From Halorubrum sp. DM2 (GTDB lineage Archaea > Halobacteriota > Halobacteria > Halobacteriales > Haloferacaceae), in NCBI RefSeq assembly GCF_901686465.1, contig NZ_LR594487.1, positions 124,001-188,000 on the forward strand: DNA of 64,000 nt, in the 5' to 3' direction. Both the position numbers and the translations under genes were made by a program. Numbering within the stretch: position 1 is the first letter of the stretch; each line of letters begins with the position of its first letter. Shown here one piece after another: positions 43,507-51,390 of this stretch. The notes beneath the pieces were generated by a model. That model saw only the letters and a program-made list of their open reading frames with translations. It did not search any database and was not told the DNA's origin.

Positions 43507-44562
43507 TCACCCCGCTCTCTCTTCCCGTTCCGCGAGGAACGACTCGACCGTCTCCCGCGACGGGATCGACCCCATCCCGCCGACCTCCCGAACCGACAGC
43601 GCCGCGGTCGCGTTACCGAACGCGATCGCCTCGCGGAGGGCGTTTCCACCGCCGTCTGCGGATTCGTCTCTCCGACCGCCCGTGATCCGCGAGAGGAACC
43701 CGGCGGTGAACGCGTCGCCGGCACCGGTCGCGTCGACGGCCTCGACCGCGAACCCGCCGCGGCGGACCGTCGCGGCCCCCCACGGGGACGCCTCGGAACT
43801 GACTGCGAGCGCGCCCTCGTCGCCCAGCGTGACGACCGCGGTGTGCGCTCCGGCGGCAAGGAGGTCGCGGGCCAGTTCGGTTCCCTCGTTCGTCGACAGC
43901 CCGGCGGCCGCGACGTCCTCGTCGCTACACAGCACCACGCCGCTCGCGGCCACCGCCTCCCGGACCGCGGTCGACACGGCCTCCCCCGCGCCGTCCGGCA
44001 CGAGGTCCGACCGGTAGTTCACGTCGAACGACACCGGACAGCCGGCGGCGGTCGCCGCCGAGCACAGTTCGCGGGTCGCCGCCCGCCCCCTCGGGTGGGT
44101 CAGCGCCACGCCCCCGAGGTGGACCCACGGTGGTGCGGTCGTTCTGGCAGGTGACGCCGCTCCCTCCGGCGATGCCTCTCTGTCGGGAGTCGTCAGCGCC
44201 TCCGTCGGGACCGCGTCCGGGTCGAACCCGAACGTCACGCCGCGCGAGCCGTAGAAGCCGAATCGAGGACCGGCAGCGTCCGGCGGCGACACCACCGCCA
44301 GCGTCGTCTTCCCCTCAACGCGCTTGACGTAGGTCTCGGGAATCCCCTCGTCGGCGAGCGTCTCGGCGAGGAAATTGCCGAAGGAGTCGTCGCCGAGGCG
44401 CGTCCAGAACGCGGGCGGGGTGCCGAGCCGCGCCAGCCCGACCGCGACGTTGGCCGGCGCGCCGCCGGGTCGATGCGCGTAGCCGCCGACGTCGCGCAGC
44501 GTCGCGCCCGACTCGGGCACGAAGTCGACGAGCGTCTCGCCGGCCACGAAGAAGTCCGCCAT
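43507..44562 (-). CDS. PfkB-family sugar kinase, fructokinase-like
   Basis: 351 residues, ribokinase fold. GETLVDFVP (8-16) and the GGAPANVAVGLARLG substrate motif (about 33-47) are typical of fructokinases; the catalytic signature is VDATGAGDAFTAGFL (near residue 290). Acidic/Ser-rich inserts are present (TPDREASPEGAASPART near residue 125, GGRRDESADGGG near 305). Fructose, or 2-keto-3-deoxygluconate as in other haloarchaeal PfkB enzymes, are both possible. Convergent with DUF106, and 16 bases from its own 5' neighbour on the far side, a DHH gene on the same strand. Confidence 0.85.
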   Translation of the reverse strand: MADFFVAGETLVDFVPESGATLRDVGGYAHRPGGAPANVAVGLARLGTPPAFWTRLGDDSFGNFLAETLADEGIPETYVKRVEGKTTLAVVSPPDAAGPRFGFYGSRGVTFGFDPDAVPTEALTTPDREASPEGAASPARTTAPPWVHLGGVALTHPRGRAATRELCSAATAAGCPVSFDVNYRSDLVPDGAGEAVSTAVREAVAASGVVLCSDEDVAAAGLSTNEGTELARDLLAAGAHTAVVTLGDEGALAVSSEASPWGAATVRRGGFAVEAVDATGAGDAFTAGFLSRITGGRRDESADGGGNALREAIAFGNATAALSVREVGGMGSIPSRETVESFLAEREERAG

Positions 44563-44612
44563 CGGCCGGACAAGCGGAGTCGAGCGATATGAAGGTGGGG
44601 ATCGGGACCGGC

Positions 44613-45875
44613 TTACTCGCCCGTCTCGCCGTCGCCGCCGGCGTCCGCGTCCTCGACCTCCTCCGCGACCGCCTCGAACGCGGCGAGGATCACGCGTTTA
44701 CACGCCTGTCCCTCGGTGCTCCAGTGGTGGGCGTAATCCAGCATGTCGTCGTAGATGTCGGGCTTGCAGCCCGCGGCCTGCGGGTGGCCGCCGCCGTTGA
44801 CCTTCCCGGCGACCTCGTGGGCGTGTCGGAAGTCCTCGGAGCCGCGGATCGACGCGGAGCCGGCGGGCTTGACGATCACGGCGGCGTCGGCCCCCTTCTC
44901 GCGGAGCCGCTCTGCGACCTCGTTCTGCGAGCAGCGCCCGTAGGTAACCGCGACGCGCCAGTCGCCGACCTCGTGGGTGACCGCGCGGTCGACCGCCAGG
45001 TCGATGCGCGCCTCCTTCTCAACCCGCCGGTCCTCGACGAACGACCGGACCGTCTCGGGGAGGTCGACCCCGTACGCGCCGATGACGGCCGCGTACTCCT
45101 CCGCGCCCGCCCAGTAGGAGTAGTCCGCGAGGTCGTCCGACCGCGGGTCCTCCTTGATCCAGAGGTCGTGGTCGCGGGTCACGGTCGCCAGCTCCGCCCA
45201 TCGGTCGTCGAACGCGTGGTCGAGCGACCGGAGCGTCACGTCGGCGGTACACTCCTCGTCCGAGTCGCCGACGACGAGGTCGACGCCTGCCTCGCGGACC
45301 GCCGCCGCGGTCCCGTCGTCCCACTGATGGTGGTCGAACCAGCGGATCGAGTCGGTCGAGTCCGCGAGCGCTTCGAGGGAGTCCGCGATCCACTCGTAGT
45401 CGTCGGGACAGAGGTCACAGACGAACAGGTCGATATCGTCGTCCGCGTAGGCGTCGACGCGTTCGAGCGCCGTGTCGATCGAGTACGGGCCCGCGGAGAG
45501 CAGCCCGACCGGCGACTCGGCGTGGGCGTCGGCGGTCGGGTCCGTCTCGTCGTCGCGGTCGTCGTCGCTCTCCCCGTCCTCGTCGCGCTCGTCGTCGTCC
45601 GCGTCCGCCTCGTCCGCGAGCCGCGCCGCAATGGCGTCCTCGAAGGGGGCGACGTCGAGCGCGGCGTCGTACGCCTCGCGGATCATCGCGGCGCAGGCGA
45701 GCCCGTCGGCGTCGCCGTCGGCGATCACGACCGCCTCGCTGCCCTCGATCGTCTCTCTGGCCCGCCGCTCCGCGCGTTCGTCGTCGAGCGAGTCGGGGTA
45801 GAAGAATCCCGTTCCGGGCAGCTTCGTGTACCGCGATCGGGGGGCGTCCCCCGCGTCGATGAGGTCGTCGTCCAT
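44613..45875 (-). CDS. DHH-family phosphoesterase (RecJ-like)
   Basis: 420 residues. DHH domain motifs: VIADGDADGLACAA (about 50-63), CDLCPDD, and the name-giving FDHHQWD (about 187). The C-terminal DHHA1 domain ends with GGGHPQAAGC. These are the motifs of single-strand exonucleases, nanoRNases and c-di-AMP phosphodiesterases. An acidic insert (about 90-115, ADDDERDEDGESDDDRDD) interrupts the DHH domain. I favour a RecJ-like nuclease but substrate is unproven. Confidence 0.88.
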   Translation of the reverse strand: MDDDLIDAGDAPRSRYTKLPGTGFFYPDSLDDERAERRARETIEGSEAVVIADGDADGLACAAMIREAYDAALDVAPFEDAIAARLADEADADDDERDEDGESDDDRDDETDPTADAHAESPVGLLSAGPYSIDTALERVDAYADDDIDLFVCDLCPDDYEWIADSLEALADSTDSIRWFDHHQWDDGTAAAVREAGVDLVVGDSDEECTADVTLRSLDHAFDDRWAELATVTRDHDLWIKEDPRSDDLADYSYWAGAEEYAAVIGAYGVDLPETVRSFVEDRRVEKEARIDLAVDRAVTHEVGDWRVAVTYGRCSQNEVAERLREKGADAAVIVKPAGSASIRGSEDFRHAHEVAGKVNGGGHPQAAGCKPDIYDDMLDYAHHWSTEGQACKRVILAAFEAVAEEVEDADAGGDGETGE

Positions 45876-45988
45876 ACCGTCGAGCCGGGCGGCAGCCGGA
45901 AAACTCCGCCGCTCTCGCGCCGGCTCGGCGGTCGCGGGACCCGGCGTCGGTCACGGGGGCGTGGCTCTCGCGTGTCGCTCGCCGCCCG

Positions 45989-46453
45989 TCAGATCGTGGT
46001 CCGCCGCGGGTCCTCCTCGGTGAGCTGTCGCACGGTCAACACCGGGATCGGGCAGGTGCGGACGACGCGCTCGGCGACGGAGCCGATGAGGAATCGGTTC
46101 TCGCCGTGACGCCCCCGCGTCCCCATCGCCACGAGGTCGGCGTCGACGTCGCGGGCGTACGCGTCGATCTCCGAGGCGGGCCGTCCCTCGCGGACCTCGA
46201 TCGTCACGTCGAGGTCGTCGTCGCGGTCGCTGGCGGCGTCCGAGACGCGGTCGAGCGCGTCGCGGCCCTGGTCGTCTAAGGCCTCGCGGAGGTCGTCGCG
46301 CACCGTGTCCGGCGACGACTCCACCTCGCTGGCGTCGACGACGTACACCGCGTGGACCTCGGCATCGAACCGCGCCGCGACGTCGACCGCGACGGAGACG
46401 GCCCGCTGGACGCTGTCGGAGCCGTCGGTCGCGACCACGATGGTGTCGAACAT
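45989..46453 (-). CDS. Universal stress protein UspA family
   Basis: 154 residues, full-length Usp fold. First strand MFDTIVVATDGSDSV; ATP-binding motif GTRGRHGENRFLIGSVAERVV near residue 118, G-2x-G-9x-G-S type. The ATG at 46453 gives a canonical N-terminus. Monocistronic; the 544-base gap upstream up to pitA is occupied by repeat copy B. Confidence 0.93.
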   Translation of the reverse strand: MFDTIVVATDGSDSVQRAVSVAVDVAARFDAEVHAVYVVDASEVESSPDTVRDDLREALDDQGRDALDRVSDAASDRDDDLDVTIEVREGRPASEIDAYARDVDADLVAMGTRGRHGENRFLIGSVAERVVRTCPIPVLTVRQLTEEDPRRTTI

Positions 46454-46554
46454 GGACGGTCGTTGGCCGGTGGAGTAGGTAAAACCCGGCGGTCGGTCCG
46501 CTCCGAGAGCGAGACGTTTGGGAACGGGTCGTCGGCAATTTGACGAACCGTAGT

Positions 46555-46930
46555 GCGGTGGCGCGTGCCTGCGAGCGGTCGCCACCGGCGACCGCGAGTA
46601 GGGAGAGACCTCCGGTCTCTCTGATAGCCGGCGGCGAAGCCGCCGGCTGCCAGAGAATCTTCGATTCTCGCTGGAGTCGACCGACCGGAGCGAAGCGGAG
46701 GGAGGTCGACGAGGCTGGGGAGGCGTGAGGTGCTGTTGCTGTGCGGTGCGGGGCGGGACTCGAAGGGGCAGCCGCGAGGACGCCGCAGGCGACGTAAGGA
46801 CCGCAGGGAGCGAACGAAGTGAGCGACTGAGGACCGCAGCGAGCGTGCGGCGTCCTCGCGGCTGGGGCTTCGGTGGCCGTGTTGTCGGAAGTAGTCTCGT
46901 CGTACCGAGCGGCTGGGACTTCGGGGGTGT
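46555..46930 (+). repeat. Dispersed hairpin-rich repeat, copy B
   Basis: It shares the opening GCGGTGGCGCG, GACGAGGCTGGGGAGG (46707-46722), GGGACTCGAAGGGGCAG, GACGTAAG and the closing GCGGCTGGGGCTTCGG module with copy A, the last again doubled (46858 and 46909). Between the first two blocks it carries three perfect hairpins absent from A: 46604-46620, 46626-46648 and 46654-46670, each with a three-base TCC, GAA or TTC loop. It fills the gap between the stress protein gene and pitA. Frames inside are Arg/Gly-rich and not credible proteins. Confidence 0.8.
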
Positions 46931-46997
46931 TCGCGCTGATCAGCGATCTAAAATCGGCGCGTCGTTCACCGACCGGAACGGACCGACCCGAACCGTA

Positions 46998-48641
46998 TCA
47001 GGCCAAGAAGACGTGCCGCGGTCGGTCGGCGAGCACGTCGCGGCCCCACTGGACGGTCTCGGAGAACTCGTCAGAGCGGAAGAACTGCATCGCGTCCTCC
47101 TTCGCGTTCCACTGGCTGGCGATGAACATGTCGTTCTCGTCTTCGACGTTCACCATCAGGTCGGTCTCGACGTGGCCGTCCATCTCCGCGAGCAGCCCGC
47201 CCACGTCGTCGAAGGTGTCGACGAACTCCGTCTGGTAGTCGGGCTTGACGGTGTAGAACATCCCCATCGTCCCGAACCCGGACTCCTCGCCGGCGCGCGC
47301 GACGATGTCGGGCAGCTCCGAGAGGAAGCCGCCCGCGGTCTCGGCCGCCGACGCCGTGTCCCAGATGGAGACGACGGCGGCGCGGTCGGTGTGACGCCCC
47401 TCGTACACCGCGGTCTTGACGTGGGTGCCGTAGTGGTCGAAGTTGCCGCGCAGTCCCTCGACCTCGTCGAACAGCTCGTCGACGTCGGCCTCGCTGTAGA
47501 GGACGGTGGCGTACACGTCCTCGCCGTGCGGCTTGCCGGCGTAGATGTCGAGGTCGGCGAGTTCGCCGCGGATGTCCGCGTCGTCGCTCTCGTCGCCGTG
47601 ACCGCCGTCGCCGCCGTGATCGCCGTGGGCGTCCCCCTTGCCCCCGTGACTGCCGCCCTCGCCGTGTGGGTGATCGCCCTCGCCGCCGGCCTCCTCGTCG
47701 CCGTGCGGGTGGTCGCCGTGGGCGGGGCCCCCGCCAGCCCCGGAACGGTCGTGTCCCTCGCCGCGGCCGTGTCCGTCGTCGCCGTGGCCGTGCGCGTCGT
47801 CGCCGTGATGACTCCCTTCGCCGTGGGGGTGGCCGGCGCTGTCCTCGTCGGGGACGCGCCCGGTCGGGACCGTCTCGCCCGCGAGGAAGGCGTCGAGGTC
47901 GCGCGGCGGGAACCGGCGGCCGACGTAGAAGTCACCGAACTCGCCGTACCGCGAGGAGGCGGGGTCGAACCGCATCTCGTAGACGATGTCCTTGATGTCG
48001 GTCGGGTCCGCGCCGAACAGCGTGACGCCCCACTCGTGGTCGTCGAAGCCGACGGAGGAGGCGATCACCTGTTTGATCTTCCCCGCGTACTCCTTGCCGA
48101 CTTCCCCGTGGCCCGCCATCAGGTCGGCGCGCTCCTCGAAGTCGAGGTCGTACCAGTTGTGTTCCTCGCCGCGGCGCTTGCTCATCGGGTAGAAGCTGAC
48201 GTACTCGTCGTCGGGGATCTCGGGTTTCAGCTTCCCCTCGATGTACCGGCGTAGCCCCTCGTCGACGGCGTCGGCCCCCTCCTCGAAGTAGTCGTCCGAG
48301 ACGTACCCGGACACCTCGGTGACGGAGACGTACGAGGTCTCGCGCTCGGTGAACTCCGCGAGCGCGGTGTCCTCGAAGCGGCGCTCGATCGACGAGAGGT
48401 CGTCGAGCGACGGTCGGAAGTGTAAGAACAGGAGGTCGGCCTTGTGCCCGAGCACGGAGAACAGCGCGGACTCGCCCGCGTCCGCGTCGGCGACCAGTTC
48501 GCGGTGTTTCAGGAAGGACACTCCCTCCTCGATCGCTCGCTGCCGTTCGGACTCCGGCGCGTCGCGCCAGGCGTCCCAGTCGATCGAGCGGAAGTCGTGT
48601 AGCGAGAACCACCCTTCGGCGGTCTGTGGAGCCTCGACCAT
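46998..48641 (-). CDS. pitA: PitA: chlorite dismutase/HemQ-like domain fused to ABM domain by a His-rich linker
   Basis: 547 residues. The N-terminal domain (about 10-250) is of the chlorite dismutase/HemQ family, with YVSFYPMSKRR (147-157) containing the Tyr used by coproheme decarboxylases, and His178 in MAGHGEVG as likely proximal heme ligand. HemQ makes heme b from coproheme. Residues about 266-352 form a Gly/His/Asp linker with over 25 histidines. The C-terminal part (about 355-547) is an antibiotic-biosynthesis monooxygenase (ABM) type ferredoxin-like domain, seen in heme-degrading enzymes. The same fusion is known as PitA in Haloferax. Flanked by repeat copies B and C in opposite orientations. 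Confidence 0.92.
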   Translation of the reverse strand: MVEAPQTAEGWFSLHDFRSIDWDAWRDAPESERQRAIEEGVSFLKHRELVADADAGESALFSVLGHKADLLFLHFRPSLDDLSSIERRFEDTALAEFTERETSYVSVTEVSGYVSDDYFEEGADAVDEGLRRYIEGKLKPEIPDDEYVSFYPMSKRRGEEHNWYDLDFEERADLMAGHGEVGKEYAGKIKQVIASSVGFDDHEWGVTLFGADPTDIKDIVYEMRFDPASSRYGEFGDFYVGRRFPPRDLDAFLAGETVPTGRVPDEDSAGHPHGEGSHHGDDAHGHGDDGHGRGEGHDRSGAGGGPAHGDHPHGDEEAGGEGDHPHGEGGSHGGKGDAHGDHGGDGGHGDESDDADIRGELADLDIYAGKPHGEDVYATVLYSEADVDELFDEVEGLRGNFDHYGTHVKTAVYEGRHTDRAAVVSIWDTASAAETAGGFLSELPDIVARAGEESGFGTMGMFYTVKPDYQTEFVDTFDDVGGLLAEMDGHVETDLMVNVEDENDMFIASQWNAKEDAMQFFRSDEFSETVQWGRDVLADRPRHVFLA

Positions 48642-48810
48642 GTGCCGGCTTGGGTCCCCGCGACTTAGGGGCTTGCGGGTCGTCCCGATACGCGGAAATC
48701 AATCGGACCGTTCCCGGTCGAGTCAGAGACGGAAACGGCATCAGTGGTTTCGAAGTCTCCGCTGATCGGCTGTGCGTGACTAGATTTTCCGCGGGTAATT
48801 CCGTGACCGG

Positions 48811-49188
48811 GACCACCGAAGCCCCAGTCGCGAGGACCTCCGAAAGACGGTCGCCTCACTTCGCTCGGCGCTGCGTCTTTCGTGGTCCCGCTCGCTTTCG
48901 CTCGCGGGACTCGCGCGACTCGCTGTGCTCCTCGTCGCTCACTGCGTTCGCTCCTGCGGTGCTTGCTTCGTCGTGCTTCGTCCTCGCGACTGCCCCTTCG
49001 AGTCCCGCCCCGCACAGCACCGCACCTCACGCCTCCCCAGCCTCGTCAGTCGCCTCCGCTTCGCTCCGGCGACTGACTCCAGCGAGAATCGAAGATTCTC
49101 TGGCAGCCGGCGGCAAAGCCGCCGGCGACCTCGCGCGGTGCTGTCTCGCGGTCGCCAGGGGCGACCGCTCGCAGGCACGCGCCACCGC
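48811..49188 (-). repeat. Dispersed hairpin-rich repeat, copy C (inverted)
   Basis: Reverse complement of the family: read on the minus strand it starts GCGGTGGCGCGTGCC at 49188, has GACGAGGCTGGGGAGG at 49047-49032, GGGACTCGAAGGGGCAG next, and ends GACTGGGGCTTCGGTGG near 48811. Hairpins: 49083-49099 (GAGAATC stem, GAA loop) and a CCGGCGGC stem with an AAA loop, both close relatives of those in copy B. The middle differs from A and B. It fills most of the 652-base gap between pitA and the PadR gene; the remaining ends hold their promoters. Confidence 0.8.
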
Positions 49189-49262
49189 AAATACCTGTTC
49201 GTCGAAGCGCTCGAATCGCCGGGATCGTCGCGGCTTGCGTTCCTCGTCGCCGTGACCAAAAC

Positions 49263-49285
49263 CCTTTCAGCGCGACCCCGAAAGG
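49263..49285. promoter_or_regulatory. Possible PadR operator
   Basis: CCTTTC and GAAAGG arms separated by 11 bases, ending eight bases before the PadR start and overlapping the core promoter (AAAACCCTTT, 49258-49267). The position suits autoregulation. Confidence 0.35.
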
Positions 49286-49293
49286 TGGGGATA

Positions 49294-49914
49294 ATGCGGA
49301 AAAGCGGCCCGCCGAAAGGACTGATCTCGTACCTCGTCTTGGAGCTGCTCGACGAGCGCCCGCGGTACGGCTACGAGCTGCTCGGCGAGATCACGGAGAT
49401 AAGCGGCGGCCACTGGGAGCCCTCCTACGGCTCCGTCTACCCAATCTTATACAAGTTCGAGGAGGAGGGGGTCGCGGAGCGCGTCGAACGCGCCGACGAG
49501 CCGGACCGCAAGTACTTCGCGCTCACCGACGCGGGCCGCGAGGAACTGGCGGAGAAGCGCGCGGCGATCGGCGGCGAGGCGCGCGACTTCGGCGACGTCG
49601 TCTTGGGCTTTTACCACCTGTACGCCGCGCTCGCCACCGACGACCGCTTCCAAGTGGCCGACGCCGACGCCGAGTGGGCGTACTCGGAGCGGTACAGCGC
49701 GTGGATCGTCGAACAGATCATCCGCCACCACGAGCGCGACTTCGGCGAGTTCGAGCGGATCGACGCCTCGCCCGAGGAGTTCTACGACGAGAGCGACGCG
49801 GCCGAAACTGATTCGGTCGAAACCGGCGAGACAGAAGCCGAAACGCCCGAAACGGAGACCGCGGACGACGCCGACGAGTCCGAGGAGGCGTCATCCGGGG
49901 CGGCCGACGACTGA
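49294..49914 (+). CDS. PadR-family transcriptional regulator
   Basis: 206 residues. Winged helix typical of PadR: GLISYLVLELLDERPRYGYELL (start about residue 9), then SYGSVYPILYKFEEEGV as recognition helix and RKYFALTDAGREEL as the wing. A central helical dimerisation region follows (100-155), and the last 45 residues are an acidic Glu/Thr/Asp tail. The ATG at 49294 gives the canonical start; the upstream frame is inside repeat copy C. Possible targets are itself and divergent pitA. Confidence 0.92.
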   Translation: MRKSGPPKGLISYLVLELLDERPRYGYELLGEITEISGGHWEPSYGSVYPILYKFEEEGVAERVERADEPDRKYFALTDAGREELAEKRAAIGGEARDFGDVVLGFYHLYAALATDDRFQVADADAEWAYSERYSAWIVEQIIRHHERDFGEFERIDASPEEFYDESDAAETDSVETGETEAETPETETADDADESEEASSGAADD

Positions 49915-49947
49915 CCGCGGGCGCGACTCGCGGTGAACAGCGGCGGC

Positions 49948-50754
49948 TCACCGATGGAGCAGCCGCCACAGGATCCCGCCGGGGAGTCCCGCGCGGACGA
50001 GCCGATCGTACAGTCGGTCGGGGAGGACGCGTGCCAGCCGCGGCAGCCACCGCGCTCGGCGGCTCACGCGGTAGCGTGTCCGCGGCCGGTCCGCGGTCGT
50101 CGCGGTCACCACGCGCTCGACGACCGTTTCGAGGTCGGTCGCCGCCGGGGAGTACCCCTCGAACGCGCGGTAGGCGTCGGCGTAGGGACCGTCCGCCTCG
50201 TCGACCTCGGCGGCCGCGGCGGCCGCCCGCTCGTTGAACCCGGTCGGGACGGGACCGGGTTCGACCAGCGTCACGTCGACCCCGTGAGGGGCGACCTCTC
50301 GGCGGAGCGCGTCGACGTACCCGTCGAGTCCGGCCTTCGCGGCGCTGTACGCGCCGTGGTACGGAAGGGCGACCGACCCGACCATCGAGCCGACGATCAC
50401 GACCCGCCCGCCGCGCTCGCGTAGCGTCGGGAGCGCCGCCGACACCGTCGCGTGGACCGCCGTCAGGTTCGTGTCCAGTTGCCGGCGGAACGCCTCGACG
50501 GAGGTGTCCTCGACCGACGCGATCTCGTAGCCGCCGACACAGGAGACGACCGCGTCGAGCGGCCGGTCCGCGAGCAGCGCCCGGACGGCGACCTCGTCGC
50601 GGAGGTCGACGACCGCGGTCTCGACCGCGTCCGGCAGGGCGGCGAGCCCCTCGGCGTCCACGTCGACGCCGAGAACGTCGTGGCCGGCGGCCGCGAGCGA
50701 GCGCGCGACCCCGCCGCCGATCCCGCCCGCCGCCCCCGTCACGAGCACGTCCAT
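49948..50754 (-). CDS. Short-chain dehydrogenase/reductase
   Basis: 268 residues, classical SDR. Cofactor motif TGAAGGIGGGVA (6-17), NAG-like region, catalytic Ser in IVGSMVGS, and YSAAK (Tyr/Lys about 138/142). Acidic Asp at VDVD after strand 2 suggests NAD rather than NADP preference. The C-terminal RARWLPRLARVLPDRLYDRLV segment is basic and amphipathic, perhaps membrane-associating. Substrate unknown. Divergent from the small CxxC gene; the shared region carries 19-base tandem repeats. Confidence 0.9.
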   Translation of the reverse strand: MDVLVTGAAGGIGGGVARSLAAAGHDVLGVDVDAEGLAALPDAVETAVVDLRDEVAVRALLADRPLDAVVSCVGGYEIASVEDTSVEAFRRQLDTNLTAVHATVSAALPTLRERGGRVVIVGSMVGSVALPYHGAYSAAKAGLDGYVDALRREVAPHGVDVTLVEPGPVPTGFNERAAAAAAEVDEADGPYADAYRAFEGYSPAATDLETVVERVVTATTADRPRTRYRVSRRARWLPRLARVLPDRLYDRLVRAGLPGGILWRLLHR

Positions 50755-50810
50755 GGGCGGCGTTCGCGGCGGGGTCAGTAGACGGTGGCGGTTCGCGGCG
50801 TTCCCGGCCG

Positions 50811-50886
50811 TCGGACCGGGACCCGCGTGTCGGGCCGGGACCCGCATATCGGACCGGGACCCGCATGTCGGACCGGATCCCGTCCG
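50811..50886. repeat. Four 19-bp tandem repeats in a divergent promoter region
   Basis: Units begin at 50811, 50830, 50849 and 50868 with consensus TCGGACCGGGACCCGCATG; the first three differ at one to three positions and the fourth is more diverged. They lie 57 bases upstream of the SDR start and 66 bases upstream of the small CxxC gene start. Confidence 0.85.
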
Positions 50887-50952
50887 AACGCGCCGCCCGA
50901 TTCCGAGTCGACGCCCGAAGGCATATACCCGCGACGGGCGATTGACCGAACA

Positions 50953-51174
50953 ATGTCCACCGACGAGCCGTCCGTCCCGATCGTGTGCGACGAGTGCGAG
51001 ACGGAGACCCGCGTCCCCCTCGACGACCTCGCGGACGCGCTCGATAAACACAACGCGCAAAAACACGACGGCGACGAGGTCGCGGAGGTCGATCCGGCGA
51101 TCAAAGACCGCCTCGCCGACCTCGTCGCCGAGGATCTCGGACTGTTCGACGAGGAGTCGACCGAGGACCCGTGA
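50953..51174 (+). CDS. Small CxxC haloarchaeal protein
   Basis: 73 residues. One CDEC pair (about 12-15) followed by VPLDDLADALDKHNAQKHDGD with two histidines may form a C2H2-like zinc site. The rest is acidic and helical. Such mini zinc-finger proteins are common in haloarchaea, and some affect biofilm or swarming, but the function here is unknown. Start ATG 50953. Confidence 0.7.
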   Translation: MSTDEPSVPIVCDECETETRVPLDDLADALDKHNAQKHDGDEVAEVDPAIKDRLADLVAEDLGLFDEESTEDP

Positions 51175-51390
51175 GCGACGGGACGCGACCGGCCGCCGTG
51201 CGAGCGGTGCGGCCGAGGACACATACCAACAATATTTGCGCCGATCGGTGACGGGCCATCAACTGTTGTGACCGGTTAATATCCCGAAAGCGGTCCCCAA
51301 ATCAGTTTTCGGCTATCTGACGGCGTCATTGGAATCCGCTTCAGTTGCTGGTGACGCGAGGGTGTTCCCCGCGGACCCGTTTCCGTTAGT

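Noticed and set aside
48983..49025. tRNA-like 3' end in repeat copy C (CCCCTTCGAGTCCCGCC resembles a T-arm)
   Set aside because: The flanking five-base arms do not pair, and no D-arm, anticodon arm or acceptor stem can be built, so it is not a tRNA gene; a distant tRNA origin is not supported.
48665..49030. Open frame beginning MRCGAVRGGTRRGSRED on the minus strand, and similar frames in copies A and B
   Set aside because: It lies within the dispersed repeat and the frame is not kept in the other copies; such predicted proteins are repeat-derived artefacts.
46555..49188. pitA as a composite transposon bounded by repeats B and C
   Set aside because: The repeats encode no transposase, have no defined ends or target duplications, and copy A occurs alone; only the bracketing itself is kept as an observation.
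50811..50886. CRISPR array
   Set aside because: Units are head-to-tail with no spacers, and no cas genes are present in the window.
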